Both the position numbers and the translations under genes were made by a program. This document shows, one piece after another, positions 1 to 8,885 of a DNA stretch of 19,145 bases. The stretch comes from UMGS1532 sp045594795 (GTDB taxonomy: Bacteria > Bacillota > Clostridia > Oscillospirales > Acutalibacteraceae): NCBI GenBank assembly GCA_045594795.1, contig JAZNZF010000058.1:1-19145 (forward strand), written 5' to 3'. Within the stretch, counting starts at the first letter, position 1. Each line of letters begins with the position of its first letter. The notes beneath the pieces are model-generated. The model was not told the origin of the DNA. It did no database searches and saw nothing but the letters and a program-made list of their open reading frames with translations.

Positions 1-494
1 CATTGTTCAGATTCACTGTTAACTAGTCCGGTAGCTGTATCAGTTTTTGCAGCAGATTGACCATTTGCATAAGTAACAAACAAGCCTGCTTTTAAAGCGC
101 CATCAGACGTTAAAGGACTTTCTGTAGTTTGTGTTGTAGAAGAGGTAAAATTATTTACGGAAATATCCTTGTAAGCAATTTCTCCGTATACTATACCTGC
201 TCCTTTGCCAATGTAAGAATTAGCATCTGTTTTATATTTTTCGTCTATGTAGTAATAAAATTTTTGGTTAGTACTATCATAATCACGAATAAGACTTTTT
301 GTAGGGTCAGAATCCCAAGTAGTGCTAAGATAGGTGGCATTATTAGTGTTTCTGGTATAAACTGTGTTGCCATACAAGTCAGTGTACTGTGTTGCATTTA
401 CATCAGTAACTGCACTTGCACTAAAGCCTAAACCTGCAAAAAGAGATGCTACAATGCTAAGGGAAAGGAATATGCTAAGAATTCTTTTTTGCAT
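1..494 (-). CDS. Exported protein of unknown function, 5' part only (runs off window)
   Basis: The minus-strand reading frame is open from an ATG at 494 to the window edge, giving 164 codons with no stop. It is preceded by a perfect AAGGAGG ribosome binding site at about 504-510. The N-terminus is a Sec signal peptide: MQKR, then a hydrophobic stretch (ILSIFLSLSIVASLFAGLGF), then a signal peptidase I-like site at SASA. The mature part is rich in Thr, Ser, Asn and Tyr and contains YTDLYGNTVYT and FYYYIDEKY, which suggests a beta-rich extracellular protein. I recognise no family. It lies 189 bp downstream of the copy A discoidin-like gene on the same strand, so it could be read through from that operon or have its own weak promoter. 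The C-terminal part and any cell-wall anchor are outside the window. Confidence 0.85.
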   Translation of the reverse strand, partial: MQKRILSIFLSLSIVASLFAGLGFSASAVTDVNATQYTDLYGNTVYTRNTNNATYLSTTWDSDPTKSLIRDYDSTNQKFYYYIDEKYKTDANSYIGKGAGIVYGEIAYKDISVNNFTSSTTQTTESPLTSDGALKAGLFVTYANGQSAAKTDTATGLVNSESEQ

Positions 495-683
495 TTTATT
501 TTTCCTCCTTATTTATTTTATTTTAAAAGGTTTTTGCCAAAAGCTACAAGCTTTGAAGCCGTCCAACCGCTAATAGCCGGCTTGAAAATTTGAAGCTTTG
601 GCGGTTGGGCGGTGTTACCCGCCCCGCCTCAAAAATAACTTAAAAGATTGGGCTTTTATCAGGTGCCCTATCTATATAGTATA
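495..683. other. Intergenic region with mutually exclusive GC-rich hairpins
   Basis: This stretch separates the copy A discoidin-like gene from the exported-protein gene. It can form three overlapping hairpins: AAGCCG (556-561) with CGGCTT (578-583); CCAACCGC (563-570) with GCGGTTGG (601-608); and GGGCGG (607-612) with CCGCCC (619-624). The second clashes with both others, so the RNA would have alternative folds. None is followed by a U-run on the minus strand, so none is a classic intrinsic terminator. A weak candidate promoter for the downstream gene is TTGTAG, 18 bp, TAAAAT just before its ribosome binding site. I see no conserved riboswitch motif. Confidence 0.4.
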
Positions 684-3600
684 TCAGCTCTCTTTTGCCT
701 TTTGTTTTTTTGCAGAAAGTGTTACAACAAAAGCTGCTGCGGTTAAGAGCATTATTACTGCTGTGGCAGCTGTTCGGCTTTCACCCGTATTAACAGGTGA
801 CGAGCTATCTGTTACCACGTTGAAGGCATCACCACTTGCCATACCTACAACTGCAATATTGCCCATTGAGAGTGTTTGGAAGGTAAGCACGCCGTCCCAC
901 TCCTCTGCATAAAGAGGTGTTACGGTGCCCATTCCGTCGCTATGGTATACCTCAAACTCGGAATAGTTATCCCTGATATGCTCTGGCAATACCATTGCAA
1001 TTTCGTAGGCGTTACCATCGTCAAGCAGACTACCGTTTTGGGTTATCTGCATATCGTAGAACACTGCCACGCTCTTTTCAGGTGTGTTTATAAGCACGTT
1101 TTCGTACTCGGTATCGGTTAAGGTAGCCGATACGTCTGTTGCGGTAAAGCGCACGCCCGTTTCAATTTCGTAAAGCAGTGGTGTTACGGTAAACCTTGCG
1201 TCTGTAGTGTGAATGGATTTATACCACTCAGCATCTTGAGAGCCCATTAGGTCTTCTTCGGTACCCTCGTCAAAGTTTTCAAGCTCGCCGATAGTTGACC
1301 AGTATGGGTCGTCTTCGCTAGTCATACCAAGTAGTGCTATTTTGCTGTCGCCCTCTTTTTCGAACTCGTAAATGGCTGACATTACGCCCTCGCTCTCCTC
1401 GGTTTCGATCAGAGATATTGTGGTACGTTTCGAGGCATTACCAAACATTGCCATGCCCTCGTAGCCTTCGGGTGTTTTAGCTGTTAGTGTAATCTCTCTG
1501 CCGCCAAAATCTGTAACTGCGTTGCCAAAGAGGTCAACAAGCTCTACTTTGTAAATCTTCTTATCGATAACCTTGAAGTATGGGTTATTGCAAAGTGATT
1601 TCATCTGCCAGTTGGTTGCCTTTTCAGGTGTTACGCGAATGCCAACTGCATCTGTAAAGATATCGTTTTGGTCTAAGCGTTTTAGGGTTAGACTAATGTT
1701 GGTTTTCTTATCGGTATAGGTCATCAGAGTTTCGTTTTCGGGGTCGGTTTGGACACCTTTTACTCTAGTTCCCATAATCTTTAAGTCTGCCATAGTTATA
1801 GTGATTATATCCTTACCTGTTGCGCGGTCTACATAGTAGTCAACAGGGTTGAACTTTGCAAATTCGAACCTAATGTAACGTGCCAAGCAAGGTTTAACAT
1901 CAATGCTTAATACTCCGTTTTTAACGTCAGTATCCTTAGCCACTATATCGGGCGTTTTCTTGGTCATTGCATCATCTTTAGTTTCGCCAATATAGATGTT
2001 AATCTGTTTTGGCCAGCTTTGTCTATAACTTTCAAGATAATTTAGCTGAACATTAGAAACAGTTCTTAGGTCTCCCAAGTGCATTACTACATCGTAAGTG
2101 TGCTGACCGATTAAGCCCTCGCTTATTACAAAGTAGCTATCCAAAGCACCGTCGGTTAAGGAGTTAAGCAAACCGTGATATACACTGTACTCTTCGCTCT
2201 CGCCTGTTTTAAGGTCGTTTCTTATTACTTCATAGTCGGAATTTGTAATATTAGAAGTCATTTTCCTTGTGGTCATCTTTTGTGTATCAGGACCAATAAC
2301 ATCTACAGTGTAAAGGCGAACATTACCCTTTGTATCCTCGAATACAAAGCGAACGTAACGCATCTGTTTTGCTGTATCAAATACCTTTTCAGGTGCAATT
2401 TTGCCGGTTTTATTGCCAACATTATATGTCCAAACAAGGTTATCCTCACTAAACACACCCTGCATAATATCACTTGCGTAAACCTTTAGGGTTTTAAAGC
2501 CGTTATTTGCATCTATTAGTGTGTTTACCGAAAGTTTGCTAACATCGATATCTGCGCAAAGGTTGTAAACAAGCTCTAAATCCTTGCCTTTGGTTTCAAT
2601 AGTACCGTAGGTGTCGGTTATTGAGGTGTAAACTTTATCACCGTTTGCTTCTACCTTTACGTTAACATCGGTTAAATTCTTTTGCTCTTTAACAGTAAGG
2701 TTCTTGTCGCTAACAGGTGTGCGTTCGTCGCCGCTTAAAAGGTTAGCGTCTAAAGGCATATTTTCGGCTGTGTTAGCAGGATATGGTATAACCTCAATTC
2801 CCTCGCCCCAAGCAAACATTACCGAGCAACGAAGATAATAGTTAGCTGCTATGTTGGCGGTATAAACACAATTCTTAACGCGAATTGCAAACCATTTACC
2901 CTTAATGGGTTGCGGGAATTCTACCACCTGACCGTTGGTTATCTCGTATTTATCTTCGTTATACACGAATACAGGTGTGCCTGTGAAAAGGTCTTCCTTC
3001 TCGTCTGCGATATATACCTCGTAACTACTTGTCATATAATCGCTTTCTTTCCAAGTGCCTTGGTAGATAAAGCCCTTAACAGCGGTTAAATCCCACTCTT
3101 TAAGCTCTACGATTAAATCCACATCCTTGCCAGGCTTCATATAGTTAGCTGCAGGGAAATCGGAGTGTTGTTTGGTGAAATCTTCGCCTGTACGAGAAAG
3201 TACGTTCAAACCAAAGTTTGTTTGGAGGGTTGAAAGAGCCGTTGCTGTGTTTGCACCCTGACCGCCTACTTCAAAGTTAATGCAGTCGGGTTTTAAAATG
3301 TTTTCGCCGTAAGTAGTTTCAATCTTAGAAAGGTCAATGTTCTTAGTAGGAATGAAATCTGGCTTAACTTTTGTTGGGTCGAAGTTCTCGTCAACATACT
3401 TACCGTAAACTGTAAACTCGGTTAAACGAGTGTGAACAGCATTGTAAGCATTGTATTTAACTGTAGTTGTTGCCGAATCTCCAAGTTTTTCAGAAATTGG
3501 GTTGTAGATACGAATACCAACAAAACGTGCCTCGTCTTTAACATCGTCAGTTTTATCAAAGTTGATGATGTTCATCTGGTCGTTAGCACCAGTTGTTCTG

Positions 3601-6407
3601 TACTGCGTAGCATTATCAACCTTAACATACGGGTCACCTGTGAAGAGGCCGCCCTTAGTGTCGCCAATGTAGATTTCGTAATCACCAGGCACTAAGCCAC
3701 CGTTTGTGGGGAATGCAAGCACGATGTAGCTTAAATCGGCAACGTCTTTTAAATCGTAGTAAATATCAAGGTAACGTTTTCTGCCTACGGTGTAATCGGT
3801 AACAACGTTATTGCTATCTGCCGTTGCAAAAACAGGTTTATTGAAGTCAACCTTGGTTTTGGGGTCTCCATCAGAAAGTTGAGAAATAGGTGTACTTCCT
3901 GTTACACCAGCCATCATCTGTTTTGGAGTTTCTCCCTCTGCATCGTAACCCTTTAATACAGGCTCAATGGTAGTATTGGGATGGGTTAGATTATCAAGTC
4001 CATCAAGGTTTGTACCTTCGGGGATATTATAATTGTTACACTCGGTAACCTTTTTGAATGGCTCAATATTACCGTAAACGTTGAACTCTGCTAAACGAAC
4101 AAAGGATTCTGCCTCGGTTACGCCACTTGCATGTGCAACCTTTACGCGTATACCTACATACTTAGCACGTGACAAAATCGGTTCGATTTCGTAATGCTGA
4201 ATGCGACTTGGATAGTCGGTTTTGTAGGTGTAGTATGCTTTATCGAAAAGTGTGTCTTTATCAGTACCTATATATATGCTGTATTCGCGCGCATAGAATT
4301 TAGCGTCTTCGGCGTTTGCAATATATATATCTGTAACGTTGCCTTCCTTTCTAAGCTCGAGAACGATGTCGGTATAGTTGCCGCTAACGTTCATTGGGCT
4401 GTCGGTTTTGTTGCCTGTAGCAACACCTGAAAGGCTGCCGTCGTAAAGCTTTTTGCTATCGGTTAAAGTAGTATCTTTTCTATCGGTACCATCAAAGTAG
4501 TAAGCTTCGGCTGTTTTAACGATAGAGTCACCGCTTGGCATTGCAACGTTGCTACCGCTGTTTTTCGGTGCGCGTGCGCCTGTATTAACTGTACCCATAA
4601 CGTTGAACTCGCAAATACGAGCATACATTACATTTGGATTATGCTGATACTCGCTTAAAACAGTACTTGCACTAATACCTGTTATGCGTATTGCAAAATA
4701 TTTTACCGAAAGGTCCTCACTTGAGTAAACCTGTGTGCAAGTTTTCTTTGTGGTGTTATCGTAGGTAATAAGTGGGTCTGCGTTGAAAAGTGTATCTTTA
4801 TCGTTACCTGCATAAAGCTTGTAAGAAAGGCTCCACTTATCAGCACTTCTACCTATGATTACGATGTTTTCGACATCACAAAGACCGTCTAAGGTGTAAA
4901 TTATATCGGTGTATACTTCGCCATCGTTTAGATGGATTTTGTCTATTGAACCACCAGTACCCTCGGCAAAGCTGCCACCTGCCCTGAGGTTTAGGTTAGC
5001 CATACCATCGGTCAAAGCTTCAAGCGGGGTTAGGGTTGAACTGCTTCCATCAAAATCGACGCTTGAAAGCACCCTTTGAGATGCGGTAGCAGATTTGTAG
5101 AACACCTCTGCGCTCTTAACAACCGAGGTGCCTGTTGGCAAGTCAGATGTTGTATCATCGTTTTTGATTTCTTTTAATACAACTGCCGGTTTATCGGTGT
5201 AAACGTTAAATTCGCGTAAACGAACAAGTGAATCGTTGCCGCTAACCGAATCGGCATGGGGCTTTTTAATACGCATACCAACATAGCTACCGATGAATCC
5301 GTCTACCTCGTAGTGCTGGGTAGCTTTTGGATTGGTGCTCGAATAGGTGTAATAAGGGTCACCGTCGAAAAGTGTGTCCTCGCTACTACCTATATATAAC
5401 TCATACTCGCGCATCATATAATCTGCGGTCGCGCTGTGAGCTACGTATATATTGTTAATTTCCTGCTCGCCTTTAAGCTGTAGAATTACGTCAACGTACT
5501 TATCAGTTTCGCACTTTACAGCTGCCTCGTTTGTGAGGTTACCGTTATATACTTGCTCGCTGAAATTAAGTGTTGCAGGGGTCTTGTCGGTGCCGTTAGA
5601 ATACTGTGCAGTAGCCTTCTTTACTACCGAACGTGCGGGAGCTGCAGGGAATGCGAGCTCGTCGCCTTCTGTTGGCTTGCCGAAGTTGGCATCCTTAGCA
5701 CCGTATACGTTGAACTCTTGCATACGAATTGTATACGAATTATTATTAGGCCAAGCCTCGTTAAAATCAGTTGAACTTGTAGCTGCGGTTACGCGCATAC
5801 CAACGTACTTTGCCTTAAAGTTGGTTGTTTTAAACCTTTGTGTACGGCTTATAGCACCGGTGTTATCATACTCGAAAACGGGCTCGCCGCTAAAAAGCTT
5901 ATCAAGCTGGTTGCTTGCATAAATTTTGTAAGATATCCAGCCGTAACTGTTATCCTCTGGTCTGTTTACAACCAAAACATCACTAATGTCGCAAACACCG
6001 TCTAAGGTATGTACGATATCGGTGCAAATAGTTCCGTCGCGATATAGCGTTCTGACATCGTTTCTGTTTTTTGCATACGAGCTATTGATGGTACCGCCAT
6101 CAACTAAGGTTTTGCTATTTAACTCAAAGTTTGCAAAATCGCTATCTGAAAATTTTGCTAACGCTTCAGGAGTATAAACAGCTTCTCGTGCCGACTCAAA
6201 GTTCCAGTCTTTATAAGCAACTGTTGTAGATTTAACAACTGAAGTAGCTGCATCAGGAACATCGTTTGTATCGTTGCTGGTTTCTAACTGATAGCTGAAT
6301 GCTCCGCTACCATCCGTTGCAAAGGTGGATATAATACCAGAACAAGCAGAGATAACAATTACAAGTGAGAGTATTGCTGATATTGTGCGTTTAAAAATGT
6401 TTTTCAT
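684..6407 (-). CDS. Giant secreted discoidin-like (F5/8 type C-like) multidomain surface protein, copy A
   Basis: This is a 1907-residue exported protein, probably a surface glycan-binding or adhesive partner of the hydrolase encoded 21 bp upstream. The ATG at 6407 follows GGAAAGGAGA at 6417-6426. The signal peptide is MKNIFKR plus a hydrophobic core, cleaved either at about residue 30 (TFA/TDG) or at a lipobox-like ISAC22. Eight jelly-roll-type domains follow at about residues 55-237, 258-404, 427-605, 627-780, 791-1003, 1035-1203, 1215-1373 and 1380-1547. Most share the core pattern of a strand such as TDIVHTLDG or YVDVILQLKG, then Y.[IL]Y[IA]G...D.LF...P...Y, then [KR]YV[GA][MI]R[IV], then R..EFNVYG. 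This resembles galactose-binding/discoidin folds. Residues 1550-1865 are unassigned. The tail has PVNTGE (1871-1876), a hydrophobic helix (about 1879-1898) and KKQK, resembling a non-canonical sortase signal. Domains 3-4 look like a duplicate of domains 1-2. The fold and binding role are inferred. Confidence 0.8.
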   Translation of the reverse strand: MKNIFKRTISAILSLVIVISACSGIISTFATDGSGAFSYQLETSNDTNDVPDAATSVVKSTTVAYKDWNFESAREAVYTPEALAKFSDSDFANFELNSKTLVDGGTINSSYAKNRNDVRTLYRDGTICTDIVHTLDGVCDISDVLVVNRPEDNSYGWISYKIYASNQLDKLFSGEPVFEYDNTGAISRTQRFKTTNFKAKYVGMRVTAATSSTDFNEAWPNNNSYTIRMQEFNVYGAKDANFGKPTEGDELAFPAAPARSVVKKATAQYSNGTDKTPATLNFSEQVYNGNLTNEAAVKCETDKYVDVILQLKGEQEINNIYVAHSATADYMMREYELYIGSSEDTLFDGDPYYTYSSTNPKATQHYEVDGFIGSYVGMRIKKPHADSVSGNDSLVRLREFNVYTDKPAVVLKEIKNDDTTSDLPTGTSVVKSAEVFYKSATASQRVLSSVDFDGSSSTLTPLEALTDGMANLNLRAGGSFAEGTGGSIDKIHLNDGEVYTDIIYTLDGLCDVENIVIIGRSADKWSLSYKLYAGNDKDTLFNADPLITYDNTTKKTCTQVYSSEDLSVKYFAIRITGISASTVLSEYQHNPNVMYARICEFNVMGTVNTGARAPKNSGSNVAMPSGDSIVKTAEAYYFDGTDRKDTTLTDSKKLYDGSLSGVATGNKTDSPMNVSGNYTDIVLELRKEGNVTDIYIANAEDAKFYAREYSIYIGTDKDTLFDKAYYTYKTDYPSRIQHYEIEPILSRAKYVGIRVKVAHASGVTEAESFVRLAEFNVYGNIEPFKKVTECNNYNIPEGTNLDGLDNLTHPNTTIEPVLKGYDAEGETPKQMMAGVTGSTPISQLSDGDPKTKVDFNKPVFATADSNNVVTDYTVGRKRYLDIYYDLKDVADLSYIVLAFPTNGGLVPGDYEIYIGDTKGGLFTGDPYVKVDNATQYRTTGANDQMNIINFDKTDDVKDEARFVGIRIYNPISEKLGDSATTTVKYNAYNAVHTRLTEFTVYGKYVDENFDPTKVKPDFIPTKNIDLSKIETTYGENILKPDCINFEVGGQGANTATALSTLQTNFGLNVLSRTGEDFTKQHSDFPAANYMKPGKDVDLIVELKEWDLTAVKGFIYQGTWKESDYMTSSYEVYIADEKEDLFTGTPVFVYNEDKYEITNGQVVEFPQPIKGKWFAIRVKNCVYTANIAANYYLRCSVMFAWGEGIEVIPYPANTAENMPLDANLLSGDERTPVSDKNLTVKEQKNLTDVNVKVEANGDKVYTSITDTYGTIETKGKDLELVYNLCADIDVSKLSVNTLIDANNGFKTLKVYASDIMQGVFSEDNLVWTYNVGNKTGKIAPEKVFDTAKQMRYVRFVFEDTKGNVRLYTVDVIGPDTQKMTTRKMTSNITNSDYEVIRNDLKTGESEEYSVYHGLLNSLTDGALDSYFVISEGLIGQHTYDVVMHLGDLRTVSNVQLNYLESYRQSWPKQINIYIGETKDDAMTKKTPDIVAKDTDVKNGVLSIDVKPCLARYIRFEFAKFNPVDYYVDRATGKDIITITMADLKIMGTRVKGVQTDPENETLMTYTDKKTNISLTLKRLDQNDIFTDAVGIRVTPEKATNWQMKSLCNNPYFKVIDKKIYKVELVDLFGNAVTDFGGREITLTAKTPEGYEGMAMFGNASKRTTISLIETEESEGVMSAIYEFEKEGDSKIALLGMTSEDDPYWSTIGELENFDEGTEEDLMGSQDAEWYKSIHTTDARFTVTPLLYEIETGVRFTATDVSATLTDTEYENVLINTPEKSVAVFYDMQITQNGSLLDDGNAYEIAMVLPEHIRDNYSEFEVYHSDGMGTVTPLYAEEWDGVLTFQTLSMGNIAVVGMASGDAFNVVTDSSSPVNTGESRTAATAVIMLLTAAAFVVTLSAKKQKAKES
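4068..6245 (-). repeat. Intragenic duplication: domain pair 1-2 repeated as pair 3-4
   Basis: In the copy A discoidin-like protein, domains 1-2 (6245-5196) and 3-4 (5129-4068) form two successive, diverged copies of a two-domain unit. Domains 1 and 3 share SVVKS, TD-I-[VH/Y]TLDG-CD and the LF..[ED]P--TYDNT core. Domains 2 and 4 share a YSNGTDK-like or YFDGTDR-like start, Y[TV]D[IV][VI]L[EQ]L, Y.REY-[LI]YIG, QHYE[VI] and V[AP]HA near the end. The neighbouring paralogue (copy B) has only one such pair. There, domain 2 continues straight into the sequence that follows domain 4 in copy A (KVTEC..Y.IPEGT). Confidence 0.7.
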
Positions 6408-6428
6408 ATTAAGTTATCTCCTTTCCAG

Positions 6429-8789
6429 TTATTTAACTATGTGTATCATTGCAGATGCAAAGCGATTTGTGCCTTTAATTGTACCACGAAGAGCTACAAC
6501 ATCACCGTTTTTAGCATCAGCTGCGGGGGTATAGGTAACTGTGTTACCGCTTACCGAAATTGTGCCAAGGTCTGCATTAGCTATTTCGGTTTTCAGGGTC
6601 TGTAACTGACCCTTTGAAGTAGGCATAACACAATATTCTTTAATTTCCCACTCAACCTTGGTGCCTGCGGGGCAATCTATTAAGGTTGGTTTTATGGAAA
6701 TGCTGCCTTGCTCGTTAACTTTAAGCTCGCTTGCTACAGCCTGAGCGCCTGTATCTGCATTGTAAAGCTCTAACTGAGCTAAAGGCTTAAGTGTTGTGAA
6801 AATGTAAACGGTGTATTTACCCTTTTCTGCTGCCTTTTCGGTGTAGCTAAAGCTGGTTTTAACATTAGCTATAGTATCGTAAAGCTCGGGGATGGTTGCT
6901 TGGATGTTGCGCGGTGTTTCTTTTGGACTGCTCTCGTAAGAGAAGCGGAATACGTTTATATCCTTGCCTTCCAACGATTTTTCTAACTTAACCTTAAAGT
7001 TAAGTGCATCGCTGCCCTCGTTCTTTTCTATAAGAAGTGAGAAGTCTTTACCATCTTTTGAAGTAAAGGCAGATGCGTGTAGGTCCTCACCCTCGAATTT
7101 CATATTATGAACATTTGCGTAGTCGGGAATGTAGTTGTTAAGTAAGCTTATGTTATAGAAGTTGTTACGTACCCAACCTGCGCTTTCTACACTTCGTGGG
7201 AAAGACCAAGCCATATGTACACGGTCACCGGTCATATCGTTAATACTTACTGCGTCACCTATCAAGCCGTAGCCTGGGTCACCAACCCAACCACCAACGA
7301 AGCCCCAGCTAAGACCGGTATGCCAACCGTTGTTAGCAAGTGCAATTAGGTATGAGCAGTAGGATGAATTCCAACCGCCGTATTTCTCCCAGTTATATCC
7401 CCAAGTTGTATCGGGAACATCGCGGCTTGCGGCATAGAACTCTGTTACGGCAAGTGTAGTATCTTTGTAGAAGCCACGTGCCTTACCAGCTGTCTCATAG
7501 AAGTTAGCGTAGTGACCTTCGGTATTCGGACTACCAATGTAGGCCGAATAATACTCGTGGAAGGTTAACACGTCTATAATATCAGAATAATATTTATATA
7601 GGTACACGTTTATATAGTTTTCGCTAAAGTTCTTTGCCCTTGCAGCACCTACAGGCTCGGCACCCCAGATGGTAACGTGCTTTGTGCGCTTGTCACTATC
7701 AAGCGCTTTTCTTGCCAACAGTGCCATTTGGCCCCAGTAAACACGCTTGTCACCAACGGTAGCATAATCCCAAGAATCACGCCAGGTGCTGTCTTCTATC
7801 TGTTGTGGCTCGTTGTAATAGCTTAAAATGTTTACGTTAGTAAGACCCTGCTCGTAGCAGTAGATGAACATCTCTTTAGCGGCATCTGCATATCTGTCTA
7901 AATCCTTAGGTGCAGAGATACGTGGACGGCTTGGGTCTTCACCGAACCAATCTTGAATACGCTCGGCAATCTTCCAACCGAAAGAAACCTCTATTTCAGT
8001 ACCTGCATCACCAAGCATACGCCAGTATTTAATACAAGACTGCATATACTCGTTGTTGAAGTCGTACTCGCCTTTGTTATAGGCTATGTAGTCGGGGTTC
8101 TGCTCGGGATTGTCCTTGTACTTTTTGTAATCCTCGCCCGCTTTGTTAGTCATCATCCAGTCAATCTGGAACCAAGAACGTGCATAAGAAGCCTTAATAT
8201 CGTTAAAGCGCTTTGCGTTAAGCTCTATATAAGCAACCTTCTCGGTTTGGTCTGATGTTTTTCTTTCGTCGGCTGTTTGTGCAAACAATGTGAACATTGT
8301 TGGGAAAGCGTTACAGCCAAGCTTATGGAAATTGGTGTGGATGATTCCGCCTTTAGAGTTATCTACACTAAAGTTACGGTCATTACCCTCAACCGCAGAG
8401 CCGAAAGCAGAAACGGGAGAAACGTAGGTCACTTCCTCGTCTTCTATCTCTTCGAATTCTTCCTCTTCAAACTCTTCACCCATATTCTCTTCTTCCTCGC
8501 CATCGCTGAATGCCAGCTTTACGCCGGTGCTGATGCCAAGGTCGGTTACGGGTCGAGCAATGATTATATCAAACTGCTCGTCGTCCTCTGGCTCCAAATC
8601 GATATCGCCAAGGTCACCACTGAGTGAGCTATCGGCAAAATCATCTTGTTGAGTGATAGTGGTTTTGTCTTTGTCAGGTTTTTTACCTGGGTTTTTCTGC
8701 GGGTCTTTTTCTGGCTTACAGGCGGCAAGGCTTAAAAGCATTGCTACTGTTAATGCCAGTGAAAGAACTCTTACTAGCGTAGTTTTCAT
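6429..8789 (-). CDS. Clan GH-A-like glycoside hydrolase lipoprotein, copy A
   Basis: This is a 786-residue predicted surface lipoprotein hydrolase. I place the start at ATG 8789 (MKTTLVRV...). AGGAG is 8 bases upstream of it, whereas an in-frame TTG at 8795 is only about 2 bases from the same site. The signal peptide ends in lipobox LAAC, with Cys24 the lipidated residue. A Lys/Asp-rich and then strongly acidic linker (about residues 98-119, mostly Glu) precedes the catalytic part. Barrel motifs in order are SYARSWFQIDWM, LSYYNEPQQ (Glu327, likely acid/base at the end of strand 4), IWGAEP, TFHEYY, and LAVTEF (Glu450, likely nucleophile at strand 7). A beta-sandwich (about 560-672) and an Ig-like C-terminal domain (about 676-786) follow. 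The NEP...TEF layout fits clan GH-A (GH5, 30, 39, 51, 79 and related), but I cannot assign a family or substrate. Its stop is 21 bp from the start of the discoidin-like gene, so they form an operon. Confidence 0.8.
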   Translation of the reverse strand: MKTTLVRVLSLALTVAMLLSLAACKPEKDPQKNPGKKPDKDKTTITQQDDFADSSLSGDLGDIDLEPEDDEQFDIIIARPVTDLGISTGVKLAFSDGEEEENMGEEFEEEEFEEIEDEEVTYVSPVSAFGSAVEGNDRNFSVDNSKGGIIHTNFHKLGCNAFPTMFTLFAQTADERKTSDQTEKVAYIELNAKRFNDIKASYARSWFQIDWMMTNKAGEDYKKYKDNPEQNPDYIAYNKGEYDFNNEYMQSCIKYWRMLGDAGTEIEVSFGWKIAERIQDWFGEDPSRPRISAPKDLDRYADAAKEMFIYCYEQGLTNVNILSYYNEPQQIEDSTWRDSWDYATVGDKRVYWGQMALLARKALDSDKRTKHVTIWGAEPVGAARAKNFSENYINVYLYKYYSDIIDVLTFHEYYSAYIGSPNTEGHYANFYETAGKARGFYKDTTLAVTEFYAASRDVPDTTWGYNWEKYGGWNSSYCSYLIALANNGWHTGLSWGFVGGWVGDPGYGLIGDAVSINDMTGDRVHMAWSFPRSVESAGWVRNNFYNISLLNNYIPDYANVHNMKFEGEDLHASAFTSKDGKDFSLLIEKNEGSDALNFKVKLEKSLEGKDINVFRFSYESSPKETPRNIQATIPELYDTIANVKTSFSYTEKAAEKGKYTVYIFTTLKPLAQLELYNADTGAQAVASELKVNEQGSISIKPTLIDCPAGTKVEWEIKEYCVMPTSKGQLQTLKTEIANADLGTISVSGNTVTYTPAADAKNGDVVALRGTIKGTNRFASAMIHIVK

Positions 8790-8828
8790 GGGCAATTCTC
8801 CTTTTCTGCGTATGACCTTTTTATTTTA

Positions 8829-8844
8829 TGGTGAGAAGACACCA
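8829..8844 (-). promoter_or_regulatory. Conserved 5' leader hairpin of copy A operon
   Basis: TGGTG (8829-8833) and CACCA (8840-8844) form a 5-bp stem with a 6-base loop, just inside the predicted start of the transcript. The same stem occurs at the equivalent place in copy B with a different loop (agaaga here, aggata there). This argues for a conserved RNA stem or inverted-repeat site. A role in 5'-end stability is inference. Confidence 0.45.
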
Positions 8845-8854
8845 CGCTAATTCT

Positions 8855-8882
8855 ATTATACAATTATTTTTGTCATTGTAAA
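8855..8882 (-). promoter_or_regulatory. Sigma-70-type promoter of copy A hydrolase operon
   Basis: On the minus strand the -35 is TTTACA (8882-8877), the spacer is 16 bp and the -10 is TATAAT (8860-8855). The -35 is imperfect and the spacer short, which suits an activator-dependent promoter. Predicted initiation near 8848 leaves a leader of about 59 bases before the ATG at 8789. The layout is identical to copy B. Confidence 0.75.
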
Positions 8883-8885
8883 TTA

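Noticed and set aside
636..660. Weak GGGC/GCCC hairpin after the copy A giant gene as a terminator
   Set aside because: The stem is only 4 bp with an 11-base loop and a broken T-run, too weak to call.
5452..5922. Plus-strand open frames inside the giant genes, the longest 156 codons
   Set aside because: They are antisense shadows of a long coding frame with homologous protein sequence and lack ribosome binding sites.
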